A DNA stretch of 64,000 nt from Lancefieldella parvula (GTDB taxonomy: Bacteria; Actinomycetota; Coriobacteriia; Coriobacteriales; Atopobiaceae), in contig CP097092.1 of NCBI GenBank assembly GCA_023300185.1, forward strand, positions 124,001 through 188,000, read 5' to 3'. Shown here in pieces: positions 51,845-61,096 of this stretch. The translations under genes were made by a program, and so were the position numbers. Within the stretch, counting starts at the first letter, position 1. Each line of letters opens with the position of its first letter. The notes below the pieces were generated by a model, which saw only the letters and a list, made by a program, of their open reading frames with translations, was not told the DNA's origin and made no database searches.

Positions 51845-53317
51845 ATGCTTCGTCAAAGCTACAACACCTGGCAATGTGGAACTCACACTATTTCGTTGGC
51901 GCGTCCTAGAATCATGGGCGTTCTCAACGTCACTCCAGACTCGTTCTCTGATGGCGGAAAGAACTTTGATCCAGACGCTGCAATTGCTCGCGGATTGCAG
52001 ATGTTGGATGAGGGCGCTGTTATCATTGACGTTGGGGGAGAGTCCACCCGTCCAGGTCACACGCCTGTTCTGCCTACAGAAGAGGCTGAGCGCGTAGTAC
52101 CTGTGGTGCGTGCGTTGGTAGCTGCTGGAGCAATTGTCTCCATCGACACGCGCCACGCCGAGGTAGCAAAGATGTGTGTCCGCCTTGGAGCATCCATCAT
52201 CAACGACGTCACCGGCTTCACTGATCCAGAAATGGTTGCCGTAGCTGCGGAATCTGACTGTGGCTGCATTGTGATGCACTGGAACAAGGACGGCCTTGGT
52301 GCTCGTGTTGAGCGCAAGCAAGTGCAGCTGGACGACATGCGTCCTTCTCGCCTTACTGGTAGCGCAGCTGCTCGAGCTGCAGCTACAGGAACCGAGACGC
52401 GTACACTGAGCTCACAGCGTCGTTTTACTCTGCCTGAAGAGGCTCCTATCATGCGCCAGATTATGGGATTCTTGGGCGATCAAGCTCGCGGTTTGATGCG
52501 CGCCGGCGTTTCTAAGGACCGCATTTGCATTGACCCAGGCCCAGGCTTTGACAAGTTTGCTGACGAGGACGTTGTAATTCAGCGCGCGACGCGTTCGATG
52601 GTTTCTATGGGATATCCGCTGCTCTGCGCCGTATCCAGAAAGCGCTTTGTCGGCGCTGTTTCTGGCGTAACCGAGGCCACTCAGCGCGACGCAGCTACGC
52701 ACGCAATTTGCATTGCCGCAATCACTAACGGTGCCCGTATCCTGCGCGTTCACGACGTTGCAGGAACCGCTCAGGCCATCAACGCTTACTGGGCCATGAC
52801 CGAGCGCGATCCTCGCCAGGGATTTGTGGCGCTTGGCTCCAACGTGGGCGATCGCGTGGGTTATCTGGCCCGCGCAACGCAGCTTATTGATGAGATTCCG
52901 CTGACCTGCGTTGTTTCTCTCAGCCACGCCTACGAAACTGAGCCTGCATACGGTATTGCTACACCCGTGGTAAACGCCGTTGCCGAGATTAGAACTGAGC
53001 TCCATCCTCTGGTGCTGATGGATAAGCTGCTTGAGGTTGAGAACGCTCTCAACCGCACGCGCAAGAAAGGCGAGGAGGGCCATGGACCTCGCACGATTGA
53101 TTGCGACCTTCTATGGGTTGAGGGTGAACAACACACAGGTAAACACCTTACTCTGCCTCATCCACGTATGGGCGAGCGCGATTACGTGCTTGTTCCTATG
53201 GAGGACCTGATGCATGATCCTGTGCGCTTCTTCTCGCACGGAGGTGTGGAGATTGCCCCTCCTGACCAGCGTGTTGGTCACGTAACTGAGGACTTGGGAG
53301 TCATTACGTGGGAGTAG
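51845..53317 (+). CDS. folPK: Bifunctional dihydropteroate synthase / HPPK
   Basis: A 490-residue folate enzyme fusion. Residues 1-315 form dihydropteroate synthase (GVLNVTPDSFSDGG, DVGGESTRPGH, IDPGPGFDKF, CAVSRKRFVG). Residues 325-490 are 6-hydroxymethyl-dihydropterin pyrophosphokinase (GFVALGSNVGDRVGYL, YETEPAYGI, PRTIDCDLLWVEG). Order is reversed relative to the reaction order, as in some fused forms. A 45-residue Ala/Thr/Arg insertion sits within the DHPS part (about 155-200). GGCAAGGAGG ribosome site. Right host neighbour of the prophage. Confidence 0.9.
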   Translation: MLRQSYNTWQCGTHTISLARPRIMGVLNVTPDSFSDGGKNFDPDAAIARGLQMLDEGAVIIDVGGESTRPGHTPVLPTEEAERVVPVVRALVAAGAIVSIDTRHAEVAKMCVRLGASIINDVTGFTDPEMVAVAAESDCGCIVMHWNKDGLGARVERKQVQLDDMRPSRLTGSAAARAAATGTETRTLSSQRRFTLPEEAPIMRQIMGFLGDQARGLMRAGVSKDRICIDPGPGFDKFADEDVVIQRATRSMVSMGYPLLCAVSRKRFVGAVSGVTEATQRDAATHAICIAAITNGARILRVHDVAGTAQAINAYWAMTERDPRQGFVALGSNVGDRVGYLARATQLIDEIPLTCVVSLSHAYETEPAYGIATPVVNAVAEIRTELHPLVLMDKLLEVENALNRTRKKGEEGHGPRTIDCDLLWVEGEQHTGKHLTLPHPRMGERDYVLVPMEDLMHDPVRFFSHGGVEIAPPDQRVGHVTEDLGVITWE

Positions 53318-54042
53318 CACAGGAAGCTCTGGAACTGGCACGTGGTGGCGCACAAACGGGTGAGTTTGTATTTCGCGTCTCTGACGTGCAGGAATATGCT
53401 GCCCAGGACCAAGACGAGTGCCTTGACCCAGCATCTACACCAGTATTCATACCAGGATCCACACCGGCTGGCGAGAAACCCTTTGAGGTTGCAACGGTCG
53501 TGCGTCTTGGGGTTTCGATGCCTTACGTACCTGCAGTTCCATACGTTGTAGCGCTGGGGCTCTGCCAGTTCTTGCGCGCACAAGATGAGGGCTTTGGCAT
53601 TTGCTGGCCTTATGATATCTGCTACAAAGACCAGGTAGTTGCCTCAATTAAGGCCACTGCTGGTTATCAAGAGGGCATGTTTGCTGTAGTGAGTGTTGCA
53701 GCAGATTCTGAGGCGCTGTACTCAGTGTTTGACGTTGCAGACAATATGGAACTTCTCGCCAACAGGGTCTCTGAACTGGTGGTTCAGAGCGTAAGCGTGT
53801 GGGAGCAGCAGGTTAAACGCGCAAGGAGTTTTGCGGGACCCATCGCACTCATTCTGAGCGACTACTTTGATATGGTTCCTCTGCTTGGACAGCAGGTTAA
53901 TAAGGTATACCCCAGCGGTAACGTTGCGCTGACCGCTCGATTTGGCGGTATTGACGTGTGGGGTCATGCCATCCTTGTTGACCAGGACGGTAAAGAAATC
54001 CTTGTAAGTGAGGAAGAAGCTTCTGTTGTGCCAGCGGTTTAA
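53308..54042 (+). CDS. BirA-like biotin-protein-ligase-family protein, divergent
   Basis: A 244-residue protein. FGICWPYDICYKDQVVASI corresponds to the BirA strand WPNDI...KIAGIL, and LLGQQVNKVYPSGNVALTAR with GIDVWGHAILVDQDGKE matches the small C-terminal domain. The biotinyl-AMP loop GRGRxxR is not seen, so ligase activity is doubtful; a degenerate or regulatory role is possible. GTG start overlaps the folPK stop by 10 bases. Confidence 0.6.
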   Translation: MGVAQEALELARGGAQTGEFVFRVSDVQEYAAQDQDECLDPASTPVFIPGSTPAGEKPFEVATVVRLGVSMPYVPAVPYVVALGLCQFLRAQDEGFGICWPYDICYKDQVVASIKATAGYQEGMFAVVSVAADSEALYSVFDVADNMELLANRVSELVVQSVSVWEQQVKRARSFAGPIALILSDYFDMVPLLGQQVNKVYPSGNVALTARFGGIDVWGHAILVDQDGKEILVSEEEASVVPAV

Positions 54043-54092
54043 CCGCCGGTTTAGCTGTCAATCTAACTGCTGCACCGCAGCTGCGGCATCAG

Positions 54093-54875
54093 CTATTTGG
54101 CGGCCTGAGTGGACTGCTTCCAGATCAGATAAATGCCACGCATAGTAAGCTGCGGATCAACCACGTCAAAGACATCTGTTGCTTCGCTGACGGTATTTGC
54201 CAGGCCACCCGTTGCAATAACGGTTGCGCCTTCAATACCAGGCTCTTTGAGTGTTCTGGCAACCAGACCCTCTGCCTGAGCGGCGGCGCCCACTACAATA
54301 CCTGCCTGAACAGCGCTTTCTGTAGTGTTACCCAAGACAGTCTCGGGAGCCTTGATAGGAATGCTAGAAAGCTTAGCTGCGCGCGCAAACAGAGCGTTTG
54401 CAGAGATCATAATACCTGGTGAAATAGCGCCTCCGCGGAATACACCGTCCTTATCAACAACGTCCAAATTGGTCGCGGTACCAAAATCAACCACAATAAC
54501 GGGATAGCCGTAGCGCTCAGTTGCGGCAACGGAATTTGCTACGCGGTCGGCACCCACAAGCTCGGGGTGGGGGATATTGAAGCGAATCTTATCTGTGGAA
54601 AGCGCGTTAATGCGGGTCAGAGGCTTGTTAAGCAGCAGCTCAAAGCAGCGCTGCCAAGCACGTGTGATAACAGGAACCACGCACGAAAGTCCACCCGCCT
54701 CAACGTCGTCTAGGCTCAGTCCATCTTTCTGGAAGAACGTGAAGAGACGACCGTGCAAAATATCGGAGGTGTCGCTTTGATCGGTAGGCATTCTCCAGCC
54801 GCGCACCATAGTGCCTTCACTGTCAAATAAACCAATGGCAGTTTGCGTGTTACCCACATCAATCGATAAAAACAT
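54093..54875 (-). CDS. coaX: Type III pantothenate kinase
   Basis: A 260-residue enzyme of the CoaX family: SIDVGNTQTAIGLF (phosphate loop), VGADRVANSVAATERYG, VDFGTATNLDVV and GGAISPGIMIS, TGGLANTV. It catalyses the first step of coenzyme A synthesis and is not inhibited by CoA in characterised members. Convergent with the BirA-like gene. Confidence 0.92.
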   Translation of the reverse strand: MFLSIDVGNTQTAIGLFDSEGTMVRGWRMPTDQSDTSDILHGRLFTFFQKDGLSLDDVEAGGLSCVVPVITRAWQRCFELLLNKPLTRINALSTDKIRFNIPHPELVGADRVANSVAATERYGYPVIVVDFGTATNLDVVDKDGVFRGGAISPGIMISANALFARAAKLSSIPIKAPETVLGNTTESAVQAGIVVGAAAQAEGLVARTLKEPGIEGATVIATGGLANTVSEATDVFDVVDPQLTMRGIYLIWKQSTQAAK

Positions 54876-55107
54876 TATGCCTCCGAGGGCTGTAGACCAG
54901 CTTTTTATGACGTATTGGATTTTAGCCCATTAGGCGTATCTCTAAAGTTGTCGTGAGGAAGAAAAAAGTTGTTTCGCAGTTGTCGCATAGTTGCCACACA
55001 GTGTGTCACACACAAGAATTATCTGCACAAAATGTGAATTTCTCGCCAACTGCTTCTAGCAACAGAAGGGTTGTTCTGCTATACTTTTTCAGCTTATTGT
55101 CTTGATT
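54876..55107. other. Gene-free divergent region between coaX and rpmE
   Basis: No gene seen. Holds the promoter of rpmE (TATACT at 55080-55085 is a candidate -10) and a TTCTCGCC octamer at 55040. Confidence 0.35.
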
Positions 55108-55168
55108 GAGCACGTGCTCATAAAGACACCCCTGCTCTGGTCGGAAACCAGAGCCGATGTAAGGAGTC
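55108..55168 (+). promoter_or_regulatory. rpmE leader with two hairpins
   Basis: GAGCACGTGCTC at 55108-55119 and GCTCTGGT-cggaa-ACCAGAGC at 55134-55154, the second ending just before AAGGAG (55161). Ribosomal protein L31 genes are autoregulated through leaders in several bacteria, so this is a candidate autogenous site. Confidence 0.5.
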
Positions 55169-55172
55169 CTGC

Positions 55173-55580
55173 ATGAAGCAAGGTATTCATCCAGAGTACG
55201 TAGAGTGCACCGTTCGTTGCACCTGCGGAAACACCTGGACCACACACGCAACTGTTCCAGAGATGCGTCTTGACCTCTGCGACAAGTGCCACCCATTCTA
55301 TACGGGTCAGCAGAAGCTTGTCGACACTGGTGGACGTGTCCAGCGCTTCGCCGATAAGTTCGGTGGCGCAGCAAACGCTGCTCTCGAGGCTGCTAAGGCT
55401 GCCAAGGAGGCAAAGGCTGCTAAGGCTGCTGAGCAGGAGGCTGCTCGTAAGGCTGCTGCTGAGGCTAAGGCTGCTGAGAAGGCAAAGCGTGCTGCTGAGT
55501 TCGCAAAGAACGCACCAGCTGCAGAGCCAGAGGCTGAGGCTGAGGCTGAGGCACCTGCAACCGAAGAGGCAGCAGAGTAG
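55173..55580 (+). CDS. rpmE: Ribosomal protein L31, zinc type, with long C-terminal extension
   Basis: Residues 1-65 are a standard C+ L31 (GIHPEYVECTVRCTCGNTW, CDKCHPFYTGQQKLVDTGG) with the cysteines that bind zinc. The remaining 70 residues are an Ala/Lys/Glu helix-prone repeat (AAKAAKEAKAAKAAEQEA) ending in Glu/Pro/Ala. Usual L31 is 66-90 residues, so this tail doubles its size. Strong AAGGAG site, own terminator downstream. Confidence 0.93.
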   Translation: MKQGIHPEYVECTVRCTCGNTWTTHATVPEMRLDLCDKCHPFYTGQQKLVDTGGRVQRFADKFGGAANAALEAAKAAKEAKAAKAAEQEAARKAAAEAKAAEKAKRAAEFAKNAPAAEPEAEAEAEAPATEEAAE

Positions 55581-55618
55581 CAGGTATTTGCTCACGCAAA
55601 GACCGCAGAGTACAGAAT

Positions 55619-55645
55619 CGGGGTGGCTTCGGCTGCCCCGTTTTT
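55619..55645 (+). terminator. rpmE terminator
   Basis: CGGGG...CCCCG hairpin with a TTTTTG tail, 40 bases after the rpmE stop. Confidence 0.75.
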
Positions 55646-55713
55646 GTTTGGCGAGAAACCCTCTTAGCACAGAGGGTATACTTGAAAGTGAAAAATCTGC
55701 CGTCGGAGGACGA

Positions 55714-58088
55714 ATGGAATCACTGTATACAAAGTATCGCCCGCAAACGTTTGAGCAGGTAGTTGGCCAGAAGCATGTGGTCGGCACCCTTGAGCGGGCG
55801 GTCTTGGAGCAAAAGCTTAGCCACGCATACCTGTTCTGCGGACCTCGCGGCACAGGTAAGACCACTATGGCTCGTTTGCTGGCAAAAGCCATTCTCTGTC
55901 ACGAAGCTCCTGGTCACCTGCCCGACGGCACTTGTGAGGACTGTCAGCTGATTGCCGCCGGTCAGCATCCAGACGTCTTTGAGATTGACGCCGCCTCTAA
56001 TACCGGCGTTGATAACGTGCGAGAAGAGATTATTTCTCGCGCTAGTTACGCTCCTGTGCGCGGTAAGGGCAAGGTCTACATCATCGACGAGGTGCATATG
56101 CTTACCTCGGCGGCATTTAACGCCCTGCTTAAGACGCTGGAGGAGCCCCTTCACACGTAACGTTTATCATGTGTACCACCGATCCTCAGAAAATTCTTGC
56201 AACTATTCTGTCCCGCGTGCAGCGCTTTGACTTCCGCTCCATTGCCGCTGACGAGATGGCAGAACATCTGGTCAACGTCTGCAAAAATGAGGGCTTTACC
56301 TACGAAGACGCAGCTATTGATCTTATTGTCCGTCATGCGCGCGGTGGCATGCGTGACGCCCTCTCTTCTCTTGAGCAGCTCTCCGTTTATGGCGGCGGCG
56401 TCATTTCTGAGCAGACAGTTCGCGACGTTTTGGGTCAGTCGTCCGGCTCTCTTATTAACAATGCCGCGATGGCTCTGGCTCAGCGAGACATTTCTTCGCT
56501 CTTTACCACGGTAAACACGCTGTTTGAAGGCGGCAAAGATCTGCTGCAGTTCACGCGTGAGCTTGCCGTCCACGTAAGGGATCTCTACATTGCCGCAGCT
56601 GTAGGCGTTGATTCTCCAGCGCTCGCAAATTCTACCGCTTCCACCGAGCAGCTTACCAAAGAAGCTCAGGCCTTTGGTTCGGTTGATAGGCTCTCCAGAG
56701 TCCTGACTGTTCTGGGTGATGCCGCAAATCAGATGCGTACCGCCGTTAACCAGCGACTTGTCCTGGAGGTTGCATTCACTAAGCTGGCGCGTCCTAACAC
56801 GGAGCTTTCATTGGAAGCACTGGCAGATAGGGTAGCGGTTCTTGAGCAGCAGCTGGCAAATGGTGTTGCTGTTGCTCCAGTTGGCGAGAAACCCGCAGCT
56901 CCCGCACCTGTCTCGGCTCCGGCGTCGCAGCCCGTGCAAGCACCAGCTCCCGCGCCAGCACCACAGGCAGCTCCCGCTCCAGTTGCAACTCCCGCGCCAG
57001 CACCACAGGCGGCTCCGGCTCCAGTTGCAACCCCAGCACCAGCTCCAGCTCCGGCACCTGCACCTGCACCAGTCGCTGTGCCTGCATCTGTGCCAGTTCC
57101 AACACCGCAGCCTGCACCAGCACCCGCGGCCGCACCAGCTCCGCAACCAGCGCCTGCGCCACAACCTGCACCTGCTCCAAAGGAATTTGACCAGGCAGAC
57201 GCACTTCTCGTCAGACAGTGGAAAGAAGTCGGCAAGGTTTGTGCCTCCAAAAATGCTGCTCATGCAGCCCTGCTGGTCAGTTCAACGCTTGAGTCCGACG
57301 ATGGCTCTGAGCTGGTAGTTACGCTGCCCAAGGGCTCCTCGTTTGCCATGAGGATGCTCAGCGCGCCGGCAGTTTCCGAGTTTGTGAAAGAGTGCGTTGC
57401 CCAGGTCATGGGCCCGCGCCGCATCAAATATGTTGAGTCGAGCCTTGCCGCAACGGCAATCTCTCGAGAGAAATGTACAGCTCAGGTGCCGGCTCCAGCT
57501 CCTGCACCCGCACCTGCAATTCCGGTGGCTCCTGCTGCGCCCGTTGCACCAGCTCCTGAGCCAGTTGCGCAGCCCGCTTCTGCCGCTGTTCCCGCTCAGG
57601 TATCTGAGCCTGCTCCAGCACCTGCAGCTCCCGTTGCACTAGCGCCAGAGGCGTCATATCCGATGCCTTGGGATGAGCCTGCGTCTGGCAGTGCGCCTAC
57701 TGAGGCTCTCGACTACGATCAGGTACCTTACAGCGATGACGATGTAGCTGCAGTTATGGACAACTCTGTTGAAGACGCTGCTCCAGCTCCAGTTGCACCT
57801 GCGGTCGCGCCTGCACCAGCGGCTCCAGCTGCACCTGCGCCTGTGCCAGCAGCTCCAGCTGCACCTGCACCAGCGCCTGCACCTGCAGCGCCTGAACCCG
57901 AACCAGTTCCGGCTCCAAAGCCTGCTCCAGTACCAGCTTCACCAGAGGATATTGCTGCTCGTTCAGCGCTTCCACCAGAGCTCAACAGCGTGGCAGACAT
58001 GCTTGAAAAGGTATTTGGACCAGCGGTTTCTTTGTCGGTAGAGAAGAAGCTGGACGCCGAAACTCCCGTAGACCCTGCAAACAACTAG
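55714..58088 (+). CDS. dnaX: DNA polymerase III gamma/tau subunit, frameshifted in this sequence
   Basis: The clamp-loader ATPase: Walker A FCGPRGTGKTTM, zinc cysteines (CEDCQ), Walker B KVYIIDEVHML, sensor SAAFNALLKTLEEP. At 56146-56149 there are four C where five are needed; the frame ends at a TAA (56158), while MCTTDPQKILATILSRVQRF continues one frame over from 56169 without any other damage to 58088. Downstream: domain III, then very long Pro/Ala linkers (about residues 390-500 and 590-640) around a tau-like C-domain. Because dnaX is essential, a sequence error or recoding is likelier than a dead gene. Confidence 0.8.
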
Positions 58089-58194
58089 AACTTCTCGCGA
58101 TATTCTCGCGATATGACGCTTTGGTGCATGGCCTTTCATGCGCCAGCGCAAAAAGCGCAACTTGTCTAAAATAGATACGACGATAGGAGAACAT

Positions 58195-58533
58195 ATGGCA
58201 CGTGGTGGATTTAACATGGGCGGCATGAACCGCAATCAGATGATGGCTCAGGCTCGTAAAATGCAGGAGCAGCTGCTGGAGGCTCAGCAGAAGGCTTCCC
58301 TTATGCAGGCAACCGCAAGTGCTGGTGGCGGCGCTGTTAAGGTAACCGCATCCGGCGACCTGCGCTTGACCAACATTACCATTGATCCTGAGGCAATTGA
58401 TCCTGAGGATATCGAGATGCTCCAGGACATGATTCTGGCAGCCGTAAATGATGCTCTTGAGTCTGCCGAGTCTCAGGCATCTGCCCAGATGAGTGCAGTA
58501 ACTGGCGGACTGAATATTCCAGGACTGTTCTAA
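58195..58533 (+). CDS. ybaB: YbaB/EbfC nucleoid-associated protein
   Basis: A 112-residue DNA-binding protein with NQMMAQARKMQEQLLEAQQK and GDLRLTNITIDPEAIDPEDI, the usual YbaB layout. Encoded between dnaX and recR, the conserved order. The ATG at 58195 has TAGGAGA; an upstream in-frame Met lacks a site. Confidence 0.92.
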   Translation: MARGGFNMGGMNRNQMMAQARKMQEQLLEAQQKASLMQATASAGGGAVKVTASGDLRLTNITIDPEAIDPEDIEMLQDMILAAVNDALESAESQASAQMSAVTGGLNIPGLF

Positions 58534-58536
58534 TTC

Positions 58537-59148
58537 ATGGCGTTTGATACCACAAATGATGGTCGCGCGCTGCAGCGTTTGCTTGACGAGTTGGGCCGAC
58601 TACCAGGCATTGGTCCAAAGTCTGCTCAGCGCATAGCCTACCATCTTCTCGAAGTTGATTCCGAGGAGGCTCGCCGTTTGGCGCAGGCTATCTTGGAGCT
58701 CAAGCAGCAGGTGCATTTTTGCCCTATCTGCTTCAACTATGCAACGCGTGACGAATGCGACATCTGCCTGGACTCTTCCAGAGATCGCAGCAAAATCTGC
58801 GTGGTCTCCGAGCCCAAGGATGTCTCGGCAATCGAGCGTACCGGTGCGTTTCACGGCCTCTACCACGTTCTGGGCGGCGTAATCTCGCCTATGGACAAGA
58901 TTGGTCCCGAGCAGCTCCACGTGCGCGAGCTGCTGTCCCGCTTGGCCGATGGCACCGTTACTGAGGTAGTTCTGGCAACTAATCCGGACGTTGAGGGAGA
59001 AACAACTGCAACGTACCTCTCCAGAACTATCAATCCGCTTGGCGTGACGGTTACCCGACTGGCAAGCGGACTTCCCGTAGGCGGAGACCTTGAGTACGCA
59101 GATGAGGTAACATTGGGACGTGCAATTGAAGCACGTCGGGAGGTTTAA
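58537..59148 (+). CDS. recR: Recombination mediator RecR
   Basis: A 203-residue protein with helix-hairpin-helix (RLPGIGPKSAQRIAYHLL), zinc finger (FCPICFNYATRDECDIC), Toprim (ICVVSEPKDVSAIERT, VLATNPDVEGETTATYL) and the Walker B-like end. It loads RecA at gaps with RecF/RecO. Three bases after ybaB. Confidence 0.93.
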   Translation: MAFDTTNDGRALQRLLDELGRLPGIGPKSAQRIAYHLLEVDSEEARRLAQAILELKQQVHFCPICFNYATRDECDICLDSSRDRSKICVVSEPKDVSAIERTGAFHGLYHVLGGVISPMDKIGPEQLHVRELLSRLADGTVTEVVLATNPDVEGETTATYLSRTINPLGVTVTRLASGLPVGGDLEYADEVTLGRAIEARREV

Positions 59149-59150
59149 GC

Positions 59151-59822
59151 ATGGCAAACCACATGAGAACAAGTTCATCTGGCGAGAAGACCCCTGAGGC
59201 TTCATCGGTTGACTTGAAGAACATTTCAACGCTTCGTGCTGGTCAAGGTGCACAAATTCCTCAGAGCCCACGACAGGCCGATAACACGCCAGAACCTCCA
59301 AATAGAAAATCGGTCATCATCTTGGTGGTCGCTGCTATTGTTGCGCTTACTGCTCTGTTCTTTATTGTTCGTTGCGCTACAAGTACTAAGAATGAATCTG
59401 CAAGCCAGCAGCCAAAGCAGACCCAGTCCGCCTACGCTGACGAGAAACAGCAAGACGAGCAGGCAGTTGACGGCTCAGTTACCTTCCACGGCATGAAGTA
59501 CTCCCTGGAGAAGCAAAGCGATGGCAAAACTGCTGTTGTTCGCACCAGTGATTCAGGAACTAAGAGCGTTCTGTTTGAGGTTGAGGGAACTCCTACCAGC
59601 CTGATTCTTTTTAACGACACCATTTTGGTTCCAGAGAATCGCGATTCTGGCTGGGATGTTGTGGCATGTGCTCTGGTAGACGGCTCGCTTCCAACACTTA
59701 TTGCCGATAAGGACGGCAAGGCTGTTGGTGGAAATGGAACTATCACCGCAGCTACGCTTGATGGAACTACGCTTAAGGTAACCGATTCCACAGGAAACAC
59801 CACCAGCGTTGCTCTTCAGTAG
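59151..59822 (+). CDS. Single-pass membrane protein, dnaX operon end, unknown function
   Basis: A 223-residue protein: Pro/Gln/Ser-rich cytoplasmic N-terminus (about 1-52), one membrane helix (VIILVVAAIVALTALFFIV), and an extracytoplasmic beta-rich domain (VTFHGMKYSLEKQSDGKTAV, GTPTSLILFNDTILVPENR). Two bases after recR, so co-transcribed. No family recognised. Confidence 0.6.
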   Translation: MANHMRTSSSGEKTPEASSVDLKNISTLRAGQGAQIPQSPRQADNTPEPPNRKSVIILVVAAIVALTALFFIVRCATSTKNESASQQPKQTQSAYADEKQQDEQAVDGSVTFHGMKYSLEKQSDGKTAVVRTSDSGTKSVLFEVEGTPTSLILFNDTILVPENRDSGWDVVACALVDGSLPTLIADKDGKAVGGNGTITAATLDGTTLKVTDSTGNTTSVALQ

Positions 59823-59936
59823 AACTTCTCGTAAGGAAGTTGTGGATTTCTGGTGAGCGTTCACTTGTCTGACCTGCGGTTATTCTCGCTAAGTGGTTTT
59901 TTACAACAAAATTTTTAAATTCGTTGGAAATAACGC

Positions 59937-59965
59937 TAGACAAGAATAAAAGTTCCCTGTATTAT
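59937..59965 (+). promoter_or_regulatory. tRNA-Asp promoter
   Basis: TAGACA at 59937-59942, 17-base spacer, TATTAT at 59960-59965, 22 bases before the tRNA. Confidence 0.6.
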
Positions 59966-59987
59966 TTCAATTCGCAACAAGGCGTCC

Positions 59988-60064
<77 letters not shown>

Positions 60065-60074
60065 TTGCATGTTC

Positions 60075-60097
60075 AAGCCCTCTTCGGAGGGCTTTTT
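60075..60097 (+). terminator. tRNA terminator
   Basis: AAGCCCTC-ttcg-GAGGGCTT with a T-run. Confidence 0.85.
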
Positions 60098-60256
60098 CAT
60101 TACCAAAAAAGTCCAGCATAAAAGATTTAAATTACATCTTTAATTTATTGAAACCAAGTCAGAAAATAGAGCATTGTGTGATATCTTTACATCAGAATGT
60201 GTCTAAGTGCTTCTGCTACAGAAACATTTAAAAGCAGAGGTAAAGTGAGGTGGATT

Positions 60257-61015
60257 GTGCGGGATCAGAATACTTTGGATGCGCTGTCGCAACGCGATAG
60301 TATAAGTTCCATATCCGCAGAATCTTCCAATACGGAACACACTTCAGATTTGATCAAGAAAATTGCTGTTTTTGATTTTGATGGAACCGTCATTTCTGGA
60401 CAGTCAGGACTCTTGTTCTCTGCGTATTTGCTCCGCCGTCATCTGTCCTCAATTGCACGCACGCTCAAGCTTGTGTGGTGGGGAGCTCGCTACAAGCTGC
60501 ACCTTCCTCAAAGGCAGGAAGAGGCGCGTGAGCTGGTTGTTGGCGCACTTACGCAGTATAGCGTTGAGTTTGCAAATGCTGTCATGCACGATTTTCATCG
60601 CGAGGTAATTGAGGGGATGTATCGCCCTCAGGCGCTGGAAGAGGTGCGTCGTCGGCAGGCAGAAGGTTGCTGCGTGCTGTTGGTTTCAGCAACGTTTGAA
60701 CCTATCGCGGAATTGGCCGCAGAAAAGCTGGGAGTGGACGCGTTTCTCGCCACAAAGATGCAGGTGGGAGCCGACGGGCACTACACCAGCAAAGTCGACG
60801 GTCCCGTGATCGAGGGCGCTCAGAAGCTGGTCTCGGCAACTGAGTGGTGCAACCAGCGCTTTGGCGAGGGCAACTGGGAGATTGCGTACGCGTACGGCGA
60901 TCACTACTCGGACGCAACGCTTTTGTCGGCAGCTCAAACACCGTGCGCCGTTTGCCCTGGTCCAACGCTTGCCAGACTTGCAAACAAGCGCGGCTGGAAA
61001 ATTTTGAACTGGTAG
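60257..61015 (+). CDS. HAD-family IB phosphatase
   Basis: A 252-residue phosphatase of the HAD-IB (SerB-like) group: motif I VFDFDGTVI, motif II LLVSATFEP, Lys region KVDGPVIEGAQK and motif III YAYGDHYSDATLL. GTG start at 60257 with GAGGTGG upstream; the longer in-frame extension has no homology. Likely acts on a small phosphomonoester (phosphoserine or a lipid head group). Confidence 0.82.
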   Translation: MRDQNTLDALSQRDSISSISAESSNTEHTSDLIKKIAVFDFDGTVISGQSGLLFSAYLLRRHLSSIARTLKLVWWGARYKLHLPQRQEEARELVVGALTQYSVEFANAVMHDFHREVIEGMYRPQALEEVRRRQAEGCCVLLVSATFEPIAELAAEKLGVDAFLATKMQVGADGHYTSKVDGPVIEGAQKLVSATEWCNQRFGEGNWEIAYAYGDHYSDATLLSAAQTPCAVCPGPTLARLANKRGWKILNW

Positions 61016-61096
61016 CAGTGATTGACCTGGTCACAAGCCAGATAAGTGAGAAAAGCAGTCCCTCAAGTGGACGCACGAGGGGTACTTGGAGAACCA

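Noticed and set aside
56140..56160. Programmed -1 frameshift in dnaX as in E. coli
   Set aside because: No A-rich slippery heptamer at the join, and the site is inside the ATPase domain where a short product would be useless. Kept only as a remote possibility.
56729..57250. Ala/Gly-rich leftward reading frame opposite dnaX
   Set aside because: It mirrors the Pro/Ala linker codons of DnaX; low-complexity antisense artefact.
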